Of a stretch of 32,235 bases of DNA, positions 25,246 to 32,235 are shown piece after piece. The translations under genes and the position numbers were made by a program. Every line of letters starts with the position of its first letter. Position 1 is the stretch's first letter. Source of the stretch: an uncultured Lachnospiraceae bacterium (GTDB lineage: Bacteria; Bacillota; Clostridia; Lachnospirales; Lachnospiraceae); the NCBI GenBank assembly GCA_946403625.1, contig CAMJAP010000026.1:1-32235 (forward strand). The letters run 5' to 3'. The notes under the pieces were generated by a model. It ran no database searches, had not been told where the DNA came from, and was given only the letters and a program-made list of their open reading frames with translations.

Positions 25246-25277
25246 AGTCCTTTACCACCTTTCTTATTGATCTGTCC

Positions 25278-25295
25278 GGAACCGAAACCGGTTCC
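25278..25295. repeat. Hairpin in the galE leader
   Basis: GGAACCG, loop AAAC, CGGTTCC: perfect 7-bp arms between the proposed galE start of transcription and its ribosome site. There is no U-tract on either strand, so it is not a terminator. Confidence 0.5.
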
Positions 25296-25305
25296 TTTCG
25301 GATTT

Positions 25306-25336
25306 ACTATAAACTTTTCCCTTAGGGAAAGGTCAA
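25306..25336 (-). promoter_or_regulatory. MerR-type promoter of galE
   Basis: On the minus strand TTGACC (25331-25336) and TATAGT (25306-25311) are separated by 19 nt. That overlong spacer contains the dyad TTTCCCT-A-AGGGAAA (25316-25330). A 19-20 nt spacer with a dyad between the hexamers is the hallmark of promoters untwisted by MerR-family activators. A 17-nt alternative -10 (TTTATA) also exists. It begins 18 nt past the tex stop, in a gap with no other tex terminator. Confidence 0.55.
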
Positions 25337-25354
25337 TAAAAATATTATAAATTT

Positions 25355-27514
25355 TTATCCGTTCAATTTCATGGTCAGTGAGATCCGCTTCTTCTTCAGA
25401 TCCACTTCCAGCACCTTCACATCCACGATGTCGCCCACCTTGACCACTTCCAGCGGATGCTTGATGAACTTGTCCGAGATCCTGGAAATGTGTACCAGGC
25501 CGTCCTGATGCACGCCGATATCCACGAACACACCAAAGTCCACGGCATTACGCACCGTGCCCTTCAGGATCATGCCGGGCTTTAAGTCTTCCATCTCCAG
25601 AACATCCTCTTTCAGGATCGGTGCCGGCATATCCTCTCGGGGATCGCGTCCCGGCTTTTCCAGTTCCTTTAAGATATCGTTTAAAGTGATCTCACCAATG
25701 CCCAGTTCCGCAGCCATAGCTTTCTTGTCTTTTACTTTGGCGGCTACCTGTACCGGCTGCGCATTTTTCCATCCGGCACGGATCTCTTCCACATCCAGCT
25801 GCAGTTTCTTTAACAGCTCTTCCGCTGCCGTGTAAGACTCCGGATGCACACCGGTGGCATCGAGGGGCTGCTTGCCGTCACGGATGCGCAGGAAACCCGC
25901 ACACTGCTCGTAGGCTTTGGGTCCCAGCTTGGGCACCTTGAGCAGTTCCTTACGGCTCTTAAAGCTGCCGTTTGCCTCGCGGTATTCCACGATATTCTTT
26001 GCCAGTGTCTTGGTGATACCGGAAATGTAGGAAAGCAGGGATGCCGATGCCGTATTCAGATCCACACCCACGCGGTTTACGCTGCTCTCTACCACACCGG
26101 TCAGCGCCGCATCCAGCTTCTTCTGGTTCATATCGTGCTGGTACTGCCCCACGCCGATGGACTTGGGATCGATCTTGACCAGCTCTGCCAGCGGATCCTG
26201 CAAGCGGCGTGCGATGGATGCCGCACTACGCTGTCCCACATCAAACTGCGGAAACTCTTCCGTTGCCAGCTTGCTTGCGGAATAGACCGATGCGCCCGCT
26301 TCGTTGACGATCACATAGGAAACCGGGCGGCTCAGTTCTTTGATGAGTCCCACGATCACCTGCTCCGACTCGCGGGATGCGGTACCGTTTCCGAGGGAGA
26401 TCAGATCCACCTTGTATTTGTCGATCAGCTTCTTCAGCTCCGCCTTGGCTTCCGCCACTTTGTTCTGCGGTGCCGTCGGGTAGATTACTTTGGTATCCAG
26501 CACCTTGCCGGTGGGATCTACGATGGCCAGCTTGCAGCCGGTACGGAAAGCCGGGTCCCAGCCCAGTACCACCTTGCCGGCGATGGGCTGCTGCATCAGG
26601 AGCTGTTCCAGATTACGTCCGAATACGGAGATCGCACCGTCCTCTGCCTGCTCGGTCAGTTCGGAACGGATCTCGCGCTCTACGGACGGCTCGATCAGAC
26701 GCTCATAAGCATCTTCGTAAGCACGCTTCAAATGCGGTGTAGTGTAGGGATTGTCCCGCACGATCACCTGCTTTTCCAGATAATGCATGATCTGCTCTTC
26801 CGGTGCCACGATCTTGACCTGCAATACCTTTTCCGCCTCACCGCGGTTCAATGCCAGCACGCGATGTCCCACCAGTTTTTTCACCGGCTCGGAGAAATCA
26901 TAATACATCTCGTAGACACTCTCTGCCTCGGCATCTTTTGCCGTACTCTTGACCGTACCTTCTTCCCAGGTCAGCTTACGGATCTTGGCACGATAATCCG
27001 CGTTGTCCGAGATCATCTCGGCGATGATATCTTCCGCCCCCTGCAGGGCTGCCGCCACATCGGGCACTTCGTTTTCTTCCGATACATAGCGCTGTGCTTC
27101 TTTCTCTAACGGCTCTTTTGCCATCTGCAGCAGGATCGTGGTAGCCAGTCCCTCCAGTCCGCGCTTCTTGGCGATCTGTGCTCTGGTCACACGCTTGGGC
27201 TTGTACGGGCGGTACAGGTCTTCCAAAACCACCATCGTCTGCGCCGCTTCGATCTTTGCCTTCAGCTCATCGTCCAGCTTGCCCTGCTCTTCGATGCTTG
27301 CAAGGATCGTGGCTTTACGCTCCTCTAAACCTCTTAAGTAGGTCAGGCGCTCCGACAGATTACGCAGCACCTCGTCATTTAAGGAACCGGTCATTTCCTT
27401 ACGATACCGCGCGATAAACGGGATCGTGTTTCCTTCGTCGATCAGTTTTACCGTAGCCTCCACCTGCGATAATTTGATCTTCAGCTCATCCGCTATGATC
27501 TGTTCAATGTTCAT
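25355..27514 (-). CDS. tex: Tex RNA-binding S1 protein
   Basis: Tex is a conserved cytosolic nucleic-acid-binding protein linked to transcription and RNA quality. I start it at the ATG at 27514 (MNIEQIIADELKIKLSQVEA), which has AGGAG 10 nt ahead and matches the family start; the frame is open another 135 nt upstream without family similarity. The 719-residue product has an N-terminal helical part with GNTIPFIARYRKEMTG. A YqgF-like RNase H fold follows (VLGWDPAFRTGCKLAIVDPTG), then helix-hairpin-helix segments (DLNTASASLLSYISGI), and a C-terminal S1 domain (GMILKGTVRNAVDFGVFVDI). It follows the channel gene after 76 nt and may share its transcript. Confidence 0.95.
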   Translation of the reverse strand: MNIEQIIADELKIKLSQVEATVKLIDEGNTIPFIARYRKEMTGSLNDEVLRNLSERLTYLRGLEERKATILASIEEQGKLDDELKAKIEAAQTMVVLEDLYRPYKPKRVTRAQIAKKRGLEGLATTILLQMAKEPLEKEAQRYVSEENEVPDVAAALQGAEDIIAEMISDNADYRAKIRKLTWEEGTVKSTAKDAEAESVYEMYYDFSEPVKKLVGHRVLALNRGEAEKVLQVKIVAPEEQIMHYLEKQVIVRDNPYTTPHLKRAYEDAYERLIEPSVEREIRSELTEQAEDGAISVFGRNLEQLLMQQPIAGKVVLGWDPAFRTGCKLAIVDPTGKVLDTKVIYPTAPQNKVAEAKAELKKLIDKYKVDLISLGNGTASRESEQVIVGLIKELSRPVSYVIVNEAGASVYSASKLATEEFPQFDVGQRSAASIARRLQDPLAELVKIDPKSIGVGQYQHDMNQKKLDAALTGVVESSVNRVGVDLNTASASLLSYISGITKTLAKNIVEYREANGSFKSRKELLKVPKLGPKAYEQCAGFLRIRDGKQPLDATGVHPESYTAAEELLKKLQLDVEEIRAGWKNAQPVQVAAKVKDKKAMAAELGIGEITLNDILKELEKPGRDPREDMPAPILKEDVLEMEDLKPGMILKGTVRNAVDFGVFVDIGVHQDGLVHISRISDKFIKHPLEVVKVGDIVDVKVLEVDLKKKRISLTMKLNG

Positions 27515-27590
27515 GTTACTCTTACTCCTGTTTATTCTTTTTCCGGATCTCTCCGGAGTATTACCTGTTCTTAACTTTCGTCCGTGTCTC

Positions 27591-28826
27591 CTACAGACGG
27601 ATCTCCTTTGCATCCGGCATGTACTTCTTGGTATAGAGCAGCAGTACATCCCCGGCCTGCAGTTTCAGATCGCCGCTTGGCACGATCGTTTTTCCCTTTC
27701 GGCGCACACTCACGATGTAGGTACGACGGCTGATATCCAGGTCTTTGATCATCATCCCGTTCCATTCGTGCTGCTCCTTGAGCTCGATCTCCTTGAGGCT
27801 CAGATTCAGCCCGTTCCGGTTGCCTTCGACGCCCAGGATCACACCGTCTCCCGCCAGCAGCTCCTGCTCACCGCGCGGCAGCAATACTTCCTTATTCCGC
27901 TGTACCGCCGCGATCATCATTCCCTTGGGCAAACGCAGTTCCGCAATCTTCTTATCCGCCCAGACATCCTTCTCCTGCAGAGTCACGCAGATAAAATGCA
28001 CATCCGTCTCCTCCGCCTCTTCGCTGCGGGTCTTAAACATCTCGTACTGTTCTACGAAACCGGCGGAAATGATACCGGTAGGGATTGCCACCAGGCCGAC
28101 ACCCAAAATGGTGATCAAAATACCGATCAGTTTTCCGGCTGCGGTGATCGGATAGATATCGCCGTAGCCCACCGTAAACATGGTTGCCGCTGCCCACCAC
28201 AGACCGGACAGCGCATTATCAAATGCCTCCGGCTGTACGGAATGCTCCAGACTGTACATACACAGGCTGCCCGCCAGCATCAGCATCAGAATAATAAATA
28301 CCGAGGACAACAACAATCTTGCCTTATTTTTAATGACCGCACCGATCACATTCAGGGAATCAAAATATGCATTCAACCGAAAGATTCGGAAGATACGCAT
28401 CACGCGGAAGATACGGAATGCCGCCATACCGCTCGGGAAGAACACCGGCAGGTAATAGGGCAGACACGAAAAGATATCCACCAGACCATTAAAGGAAAAG
28501 ATATACCGCAACAGAGCAATGGGCTCGCTGCTGTTGGGATACAGACACTTCGCCGTCCACATACGCAGAACCAGATCCAGCGCAAAAAAAGCAACGGTCA
28601 CCGCTTCGATCGCCAACAACAGTTCTCCGTAGATTGCCGTTACCTGCTCATAGGTCATCAACACGCTGACGATCAGGTTGACTACGATAAACGCCAGATT
28701 GAACACATCGTAGGCACGCCCAATGAAATCTTCATTATAGCCCACCTCGATGATGTCAAAGACACGGTTCCGTAACTTCTGATATTTGGTTAGCTGATGT
28801 CCCGGCTTTTGCTTGGCCTGTCCCAT
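27591..28826 (-). CDS. Voltage-sensor-type K+ channel with TrkA-C domains
   Basis: This 411-residue channel has six predicted helices. S4 carries regularly spaced arginines at about 138-150 (FRIFRVMRIFRIFRLN), the pore holds the selectivity filter TVGYGD (218-223), and S6 is followed directly by a cytosolic tail. The tail has two TrkA-C-like (RCK-C) ligand domains at about 290-340 and 350-405 (for example KGMMIAAVQRNKEVLLPRG and AGDVLLLY). It lacks the Rossmann RCK-N domain usually present. Start at 28826 is chosen for AAAGG 8 nt ahead and because the upstream 30 codons are not channel-like. Potassium selectivity follows from the filter; gating by voltage or ligand is inference. Confidence 0.88.
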   Translation of the reverse strand: MGQAKQKPGHQLTKYQKLRNRVFDIIEVGYNEDFIGRAYDVFNLAFIVVNLIVSVLMTYEQVTAIYGELLLAIEAVTVAFFALDLVLRMWTAKCLYPNSSEPIALLRYIFSFNGLVDIFSCLPYYLPVFFPSGMAAFRIFRVMRIFRIFRLNAYFDSLNVIGAVIKNKARLLLSSVFIILMLMLAGSLCMYSLEHSVQPEAFDNALSGLWWAAATMFTVGYGDIYPITAAGKLIGILITILGVGLVAIPTGIISAGFVEQYEMFKTRSEEAEETDVHFICVTLQEKDVWADKKIAELRLPKGMMIAAVQRNKEVLLPRGEQELLAGDGVILGVEGNRNGLNLSLKEIELKEQHEWNGMMIKDLDISRRTYIVSVRRKGKTIVPSGDLKLQAGDVLLLYTKKYMPDAKEIRL

Positions 28827-28873
28827 ATGATATGCCTTTCTGCAGAGCATTCTCTCCGCACAATATATGGAAC

Positions 28874-28882
28874 ATTTTACCA
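28874..28882 (-). promoter_or_regulatory. Extended -10 ahead of the channel gene
   Basis: The minus strand reads TGGTAAAAT (TGn plus a near-consensus -10), about 50 nt ahead of the channel start and after the phosphatase terminator. No good -35 accompanies it. Confidence 0.35.
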
Positions 28883-28907
28883 TAAATGTGCCGCTTTTTC
28901 CACCAAA

Positions 28908-28942
28908 AAGTAACAATGGGGACGGTTCGATCCGTCCCCATT
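28908..28942 (-). terminator. Terminator of the phosphatase gene
   Basis: AATGGGGACGG (28915-28925) and CCGTCCCCATT (28932-28942) form a perfect 11-bp stem with a 6-nt loop. On the minus strand GTTACTTTTT follows. It lies 19 nt past the phosphatase stop. Confidence 0.8.
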
Positions 28943-28961
28943 TGCCACCTCAAGGTACTGT

Positions 28962-29468
28962 TTAAGCTTCCCAAATAAGCCCGTCCTCTTTTAGTTTCTC
29001 CAGTAGCGCCGTGCAGCCCTCGATCACATCGCGGTAGGTCTCGTCAAAACGTCCGGTATACCAGGGATCCGCGATACTCCTGCCCGGCCGGTCCGTATAG
29101 TCCAGCAGCAGCTTGATCTTTCCTTCCGTATCCGCACCGGTGATGCGCGTCGTGTTGCGGATATTCGCCGCATCCGCACACAACAACAGGTCATAATGCG
29201 CATAATCCGCCCTTGTCACCTGCCGCGCTCTCTTGGAACTGAAATTCGTATATGCCGTATTTCCGATCCCATGTTCCCGAAGCACCTTTTGTGCCGGCGG
29301 ATACACCGGGTTTCCCACACCGGCCCAGATCTCCTCCGTACTGGTCGCCGCAGACGCGATCTCAAACTGCTCTTTGATCCCCCGCTTCTCCACCATATCC
29401 TTCAAAACAAACTCCGCAATGGGTGACCGACAGATATTGCCGTGGCAGATAAATAAGACTTTTATCAT
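28962..29468 (-). CDS. Low-molecular-weight protein tyrosine phosphatase
   Basis: This 168-residue enzyme removes phosphate from phosphotyrosine, in bacteria often on capsule or stress kinases. The catalytic loop CHGNICRS (C-x5-R-S, residues 8-15) is at the N-terminus and the general acid is in DPWYTG (about 128-133). Both are intact, and length is normal. Start at 29468 is fixed by the catalytic loop and AAAGGA 8 nt ahead. It follows the GNAT-CHAP gene after 40 nt and may be read with it. No tyrosine kinase gene is in the window. Confidence 0.93.
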   Translation of the reverse strand: MIKVLFICHGNICRSPIAEFVLKDMVEKRGIKEQFEIASAATSTEEIWAGVGNPVYPPAQKVLREHGIGNTAYTNFSSKRARQVTRADYAHYDLLLCADAANIRNTTRITGADTEGKIKLLLDYTDRPGRSIADPWYTGRFDETYRDVIEGCTALLEKLKEDGLIWEA

Positions 29469-29508
29469 TTCATAGATCCTTTCAAAATGCTCTGTTTTGC
29501 GCCGAATT

Positions 29509-30531
29509 TCAATCAGGTTCTGTAATCCTCTGTTCACTGTATTTATATCCGTCCGGGATACGGATATACGCCCTGATATGTTCGTCAACAGGACGTTCTA
29601 TAATTTCCGACCTGTTGTTAACATTCCCTTCTGCCACGAGGATGAATCCCTCACGCATTTCAACTATGATCCCGATATGATCGTGCTCCCGGTTTTCAAA
29701 TACGCGGTCATAAAGGACTATGTCACCCGGTTTTACCGCAAACTCTTCTCCGCCTTTATGATACTCGATCTCGGAATCCCCCATGGCAAATTCTTCCCAC
29801 GCGATACATCCTGCAAGATGACAGGTTTTGCACCCGCTCGGACGGATAGGGATTTCGAATCCCGCTTTCACGCAGCAATAATACACAAATGCCGCGCACC
29901 AGAGTCTGTCTGCTTCGTCTACAGTCCACCCCGGGAAAAACTGAACTATCGGTTCCAGATTTGATCTTTCCCCTTCCGCAAAACCATGAAACGGCATCTG
30001 TGCCAGCGCCATAGCGACACTTGCCAGTTGTTTTCCTGTTGCCTCAAGTCCAAGCACAATCTCATAATACAGATAATCGCCTGTATAGGCGCTTTTCGCA
30101 TTGTTCTTTTTCCTGTCGTACAGCCGAAACCCAACCGACTCATAATTCTTCGGTGCGGCCAGATTACTGTTGGTGCAGACAATGATTCTTTTCAGCCCAT
30201 CGTATTCTTTAATTCTGCGGATAGCCTCTTCCAGTTGCTTGCGGCCGTAGCCCTGTCTTTTATACTTTTCCCGGATTCCATTATGTCCGATTTCGACATA
30301 TTCAGGGCGATTGCGGGGATCCCAGGTGACAAAACCTATCGGTTCTCCGTCAATACATGTGACCAGCCCATACTTATCTGCAATCTCAGGATTATCGTAA
30401 AAGAAATCATCGGATTCCTTCCAGTTACTATCCCAAATGCATTGATTTCGCTCATCATATGAGTAGGCGTCACACAATATATCGTATATGGTTCCTCTCG
30501 GGAAATCCGTTATCTTCTTGAATTCCGGCAT
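29509..30531 (-). CDS. GNAT acetyltransferase fused to a CHAP amidase domain
   Basis: Two domains lie in one 340-residue protein starting at 30531 (MPEFKKITDF); the frame is open further upstream but that part runs through the previous gene. Residues 1-160 are a GNAT N-acetyltransferase with the acetyl-CoA loop RQGYGR (92-97) after EIGHNGIREKYK. Residues about 165-330 are a CHAP-type cysteine peptidase/amidase. Cys212 is in WCAAFVYY, His285 in HDHIGIIVE, and Glu301/Asn303 in AEGN, a full catalytic set. There is no signal peptide or membrane helix, although CHAP enzymes normally cut peptidoglycan outside the cell. The ribosome site (AGGAAGGA) is 11 nt from the ATG. Function is unknown; a cytosolic modifier or an effector released by lysis are both possible. 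Confidence 0.8.
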   Translation of the reverse strand: MPEFKKITDFPRGTIYDILCDAYSYDERNQCIWDSNWKESDDFFYDNPEIADKYGLVTCIDGEPIGFVTWDPRNRPEYVEIGHNGIREKYKRQGYGRKQLEEAIRRIKEYDGLKRIIVCTNSNLAAPKNYESVGFRLYDRKKNNAKSAYTGDYLYYEIVLGLEATGKQLASVAMALAQMPFHGFAEGERSNLEPIVQFFPGWTVDEADRLWCAAFVYYCCVKAGFEIPIRPSGCKTCHLAGCIAWEEFAMGDSEIEYHKGGEEFAVKPGDIVLYDRVFENREHDHIGIIVEMREGFILVAEGNVNNRSEIIERPVDEHIRAYIRIPDGYKYSEQRITEPD

Positions 30532-30572
30532 ACGTATATATATCCTTCCTGAAGCATGGGAAATGTTTACTA

Positions 30573-31220
30573 CTATCCCCAATAAGGTATAAACAGCTGA
30601 TACACGAATGCTATCGGTAGTGATATCACTAACTCCAACATTGTTTCTTTCGGTTTCCTGATCAAAATGATGACACCGACCAGCCACGTTATAACCTCCG
30701 GCAGGTGAGTCACATAGAATCCCTGCGTGATCAAAAATGCCTGTGAGAATAACACTCCCAGGATACAGGCTGATATCAGGACAGCAATAACTCCATCTCC
30801 CTTCGCATACCAACAGATAAACGCCAGTATCGGTGAAACCAAAGAGAATATGACCCATACCATCATATATGTCCTTGGCAGGAAGCCCAATACATAATGG
30901 CAATACAAGTAGTATCCGGTAACCATGCAAATGAAAAACAAAAAAGTATTGATTGCTGCCCTTACCGGCGTTCTGGTATATACTGATATAACCGTCCCCA
31001 ACAGGATCCATATTGCAAATCTTCCAAAGTAGTTACCAATATCAATCCTCTGCAATATTACCGGCAACTCATTTACAGCACCGGAGTCAAGCCTTTTCTG
31101 CAACACTCCAAGAGCAAATCCTGCCATTGCAATGCCTATGCTTACCAATATCTGAATATGCCGTGGAGTGCTCTTATCCGGCTTACGTATCCTTATCAAA
31201 AATGATTTTACGTTTTCCAT
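30573..31220 (-). CDS. Seven-helix membrane protein, possibly DUF6518-like
   Basis: I do not recognise the function. The 215-residue protein has a basic N-terminus and seven hydrophobic segments, from HIQILVSIGIAMAGFALGVL near residue 21 to LVISLPIAFVYQLFIPYW at the C-terminus. There are no obvious transporter motifs; YLYCHYVLGFLPRTYMMVW in the centre has a conserved look. The size and pattern remind me of DUF6518 proteins, but I cannot verify that. It lies 37 nt after the ART-like gene and 41 nt before the GNAT-CHAP gene, and its base composition is more AT-rich than the genes to its left. Confidence 0.6.
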   Translation of the reverse strand: MENVKSFLIRIRKPDKSTPRHIQILVSIGIAMAGFALGVLQKRLDSGAVNELPVILQRIDIGNYFGRFAIWILLGTVISVYTRTPVRAAINTFLFFICMVTGYYLYCHYVLGFLPRTYMMVWVIFSLVSPILAFICWYAKGDGVIAVLISACILGVLFSQAFLITQGFYVTHLPEVITWLVGVIILIRKPKETMLELVISLPIAFVYQLFIPYWG

Positions 31221-31257
31221 AGCCTATTTCTCTTTGTAGTATACCGGTGAGTTTATG

Positions 31258-31821
31258 TTAATGTTCCAACATCTCCCAAGCCATTGGCATCTTTTCTCTT
31301 ACAAACCTCGCATAAGAACATTCGGGTGTTTTCAACATATTTTTTTCTCTCATAGTATCTGCAACCATTTTGTACCAAAAGGCGAGCTGAGTAGCTGTCT
31401 TATCCTCATACCTGCTTACTTTCAGTTTTCCCTGCATAATATAATCCTGAAGAAACGCATATGCATCGTCTACTATGAAGCGGTCTATTACTTCTACCGG
31501 GGTTGTACCAAGCCTTGCACACGGAATATCCTTAAATGGAATATACTGGTCTTCATTTGCGTCAACCACATAAATGCAACCACTTATGCCCTCCGACACT
31601 TCTCTTAATGCGTTAGGATATAGTTCGTGGTAAACAGGCACCTTTCCGCTTTCATCAAATCCATAAGGAAACCAATAATACGGTTTCTCAACCGCATTGC
31701 AAAGATAAAGTGCTGCAACGGTATCTATAGTTGTCATATAGACATATGGTCTGTCATGATCCGCCAACCGTGGCTCAAGAACATCCAACCCCAAGACATT
31801 ACTTCCATGATATAAAAGCAT
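31258..31821 (-). CDS. Small ADP-ribosyltransferase-fold-like protein
   Basis: This 187-residue protein opens MLLYHGSNVLGLDVLEP and then PYVYMTTIDTVAALYL. That is the YHGS ... Y-x-T-T ... A pattern of ADP-ribosyltransferase-fold families such as DUF3990. The middle has GISGCIYVVDANE, and the C-terminal half is helical. Relatives with the same layout, mostly unnamed, are scattered in Firmicutes. I could not place the catalytic Glu with confidence, so enzyme activity is open. AGAGGG lies 5 nt ahead of the ATG. It sits 59 nt past a broken RhuM/Fic gene, another family that includes proteins which modify targets with nucleotides. Confidence 0.55.
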   Translation of the reverse strand: MLLYHGSNVLGLDVLEPRLADHDRPYVYMTTIDTVAALYLCNAVEKPYYWFPYGFDESGKVPVYHELYPNALREVSEGISGCIYVVDANEDQYIPFKDIPCARLGTTPVEVIDRFIVDDAYAFLQDYIMQGKLKVSRYEDKTATQLAFWYKMVADTMREKNMLKTPECSYARFVREKMPMAWEMLEH

Positions 31822-31880
31822 CGTTTCCCTCTATAAATATAGATTTTGTTAGTACAAAAAATTAAAATATTAAATCCCCG

Positions 31881-32235
31881 TCAACCTACACTCAAAAGAT
31901 TCATCACCATAGTCGTCATGATGTCTTTTTCCTTCGGGTCAGACTCGGCTATCATGAGAGTGATGGCAACAAGGGCTCCGTCACTGATAACCTTATGTCC
32001 GTCTCTGAAAAGTGCATTGTTGCGGTTCAAAAACTCCAAGAACAATGATGCCGCTATTCTTTTGCAACCATCGGCGAAAGGATGATCTTTTATCATGAAA
32101 TACAAAAGATTGGCCGCTTTCTCCTCCAAAGAAGGATAAACTTCTTTTGAACTGTCGCAAAATTTGCGACAGTTGAATTGTCTAATTCTTCCTTCAAAGC
32201 ATTATTGATATGCTTGCCAATTGTCTTAACATCTC
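31881..32235 (-). pseudogene. RhuM/Fic-DOC gene with internal deletion, partial
   Basis: Two pieces of one family lie out of frame. From the right edge (32233) the minus strand reads DVKTIGKHINNALKEELDNS, then TVANFATVQK, the N-terminal RhuM segment; this frame hits TGA at 32093-32095. In another frame, from about 32140, it reads EVYPSLEEKAANLLYFMIKD, HPFADGCKRIAASLFLEFL and later VAITLMIAESDPKEKD, ending at 31881: the Fic/DOC C-terminus. The normal proteins have roughly 150-200 residues between these parts, so the middle is missing and the frame is broken. The Fic motif has Cys where Asn is usual (HPFADGNKR), either decay or a subfamily trait. The 5' end lies outside the window. Confidence 0.78.
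32150..32174. repeat. 25-nt perfect palindrome at the deletion point
   Basis: AACTGTCGCAAA and TTTGCGACAGTT are perfect 12-bp arms around a single A. It lies inside the RhuM N-terminal segment, coding for part of STVANFATVQ, and ends within 10 nt of the place where the reading jumps to the Fic part. Confidence 0.85.

Noticed and set aside
25844-28775. Two plus-strand frames of more than 420 codons opposite tex and the channel gene
   Set aside because: Both are antisense shadows of clear genes and read as compositionally biased sequence.
30532-31011. N-terminal extension of the GNAT-CHAP protein by 160 residues
   Set aside because: The extension overlaps the membrane-protein gene in another frame and has no family features; the GNAT domain begins right after the ATG at 30531.
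31881-32129. Intact small Fic protein starting at a TTG at 32129
   Set aside because: The TTG lies within the conserved Fic-flanking helix, and the family reading continues upstream (EVYPSL), so it is the tail of a broken longer gene.

Overview
The window reads as chromosomal DNA of a Gram-positive anaerobe of the class Clostridia, most probably a Lachnospiraceae member. The evidence is a SufC-SufB-SufD set, spoVG, the paired ADP-glucose pyrophosphorylase subunits GlgC/GlgD, a DnaD-type primosome protein next to a DnaI/DnaC-type loader, a single-membrane style of surface proteins, and a GC-rich dispersed repeat typical of gut Clostridia. The species assignment is inference. No rRNA, tRNA, CRISPR array, insertion sequence or prophage was seen.

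Layout. 1-3,866: the minus-strand suf operon (sufC, sufB, sufD), flanked on both sides by copies of a structured repeat. 3,867-12,780: a minus-strand run read as glgC, glgD, spoVG, pth, mfd and a membrane-anchored Ig-like/propeller protein. The spoVG-pth-mfd part keeps the neighbourhood known from Bacillus. 12,781-18,284: a plus-strand group with murC, a dnaD-like gene and a dnaC/dnaI-like gene behind a cluster of DnaA boxes, then a long divergent prs. 18,285-22,604: two face-to-face terminators, then on the minus strand a sugar-nucleotidyltransferase and an MBOAT/SGNH/lipoprotein cassette that probably O-acetylates a cell-surface polymer. 22,605-23,960: two unusual reduced genes, a half-size DegV-like protein behind a palindrome-bearing promoter, and a protein resembling only the non-catalytic part of DNA polymerase III alpha (PolC). 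24,229-28,826: galE with a MerR-type promoter architecture, tex, and a voltage-sensor-type K+ channel. 28,962-32,235: a looser, visibly more AT-rich accessory stretch. It holds a low-molecular-weight tyrosine phosphatase, a GNAT-CHAP fusion, a seven-helix membrane protein, an ADP-ribosyltransferase-like small protein and a broken RhuM/Fic gene that runs off the right edge.

How the genes work together. Most of the window is housekeeping: Fe-S assembly, transcription-coupled repair, peptidyl-tRNA recycling, glycogen precursor supply, peptidoglycan precursor synthesis, replication restart or initiation, PRPP and UDP-sugar supply. The points most worth a second look are the DnaA boxes beside the promoter of the primosome pair, the orphan PolC-like and DegV-like proteins, the GNAT-CHAP fusion, the internally deleted RhuM/Fic gene with a 25-nt palindrome at the deletion point, the repeat whose two copies differ by a compensatory base pair, and the dyads sitting between promoter elements in front of the degV-like gene and galE.
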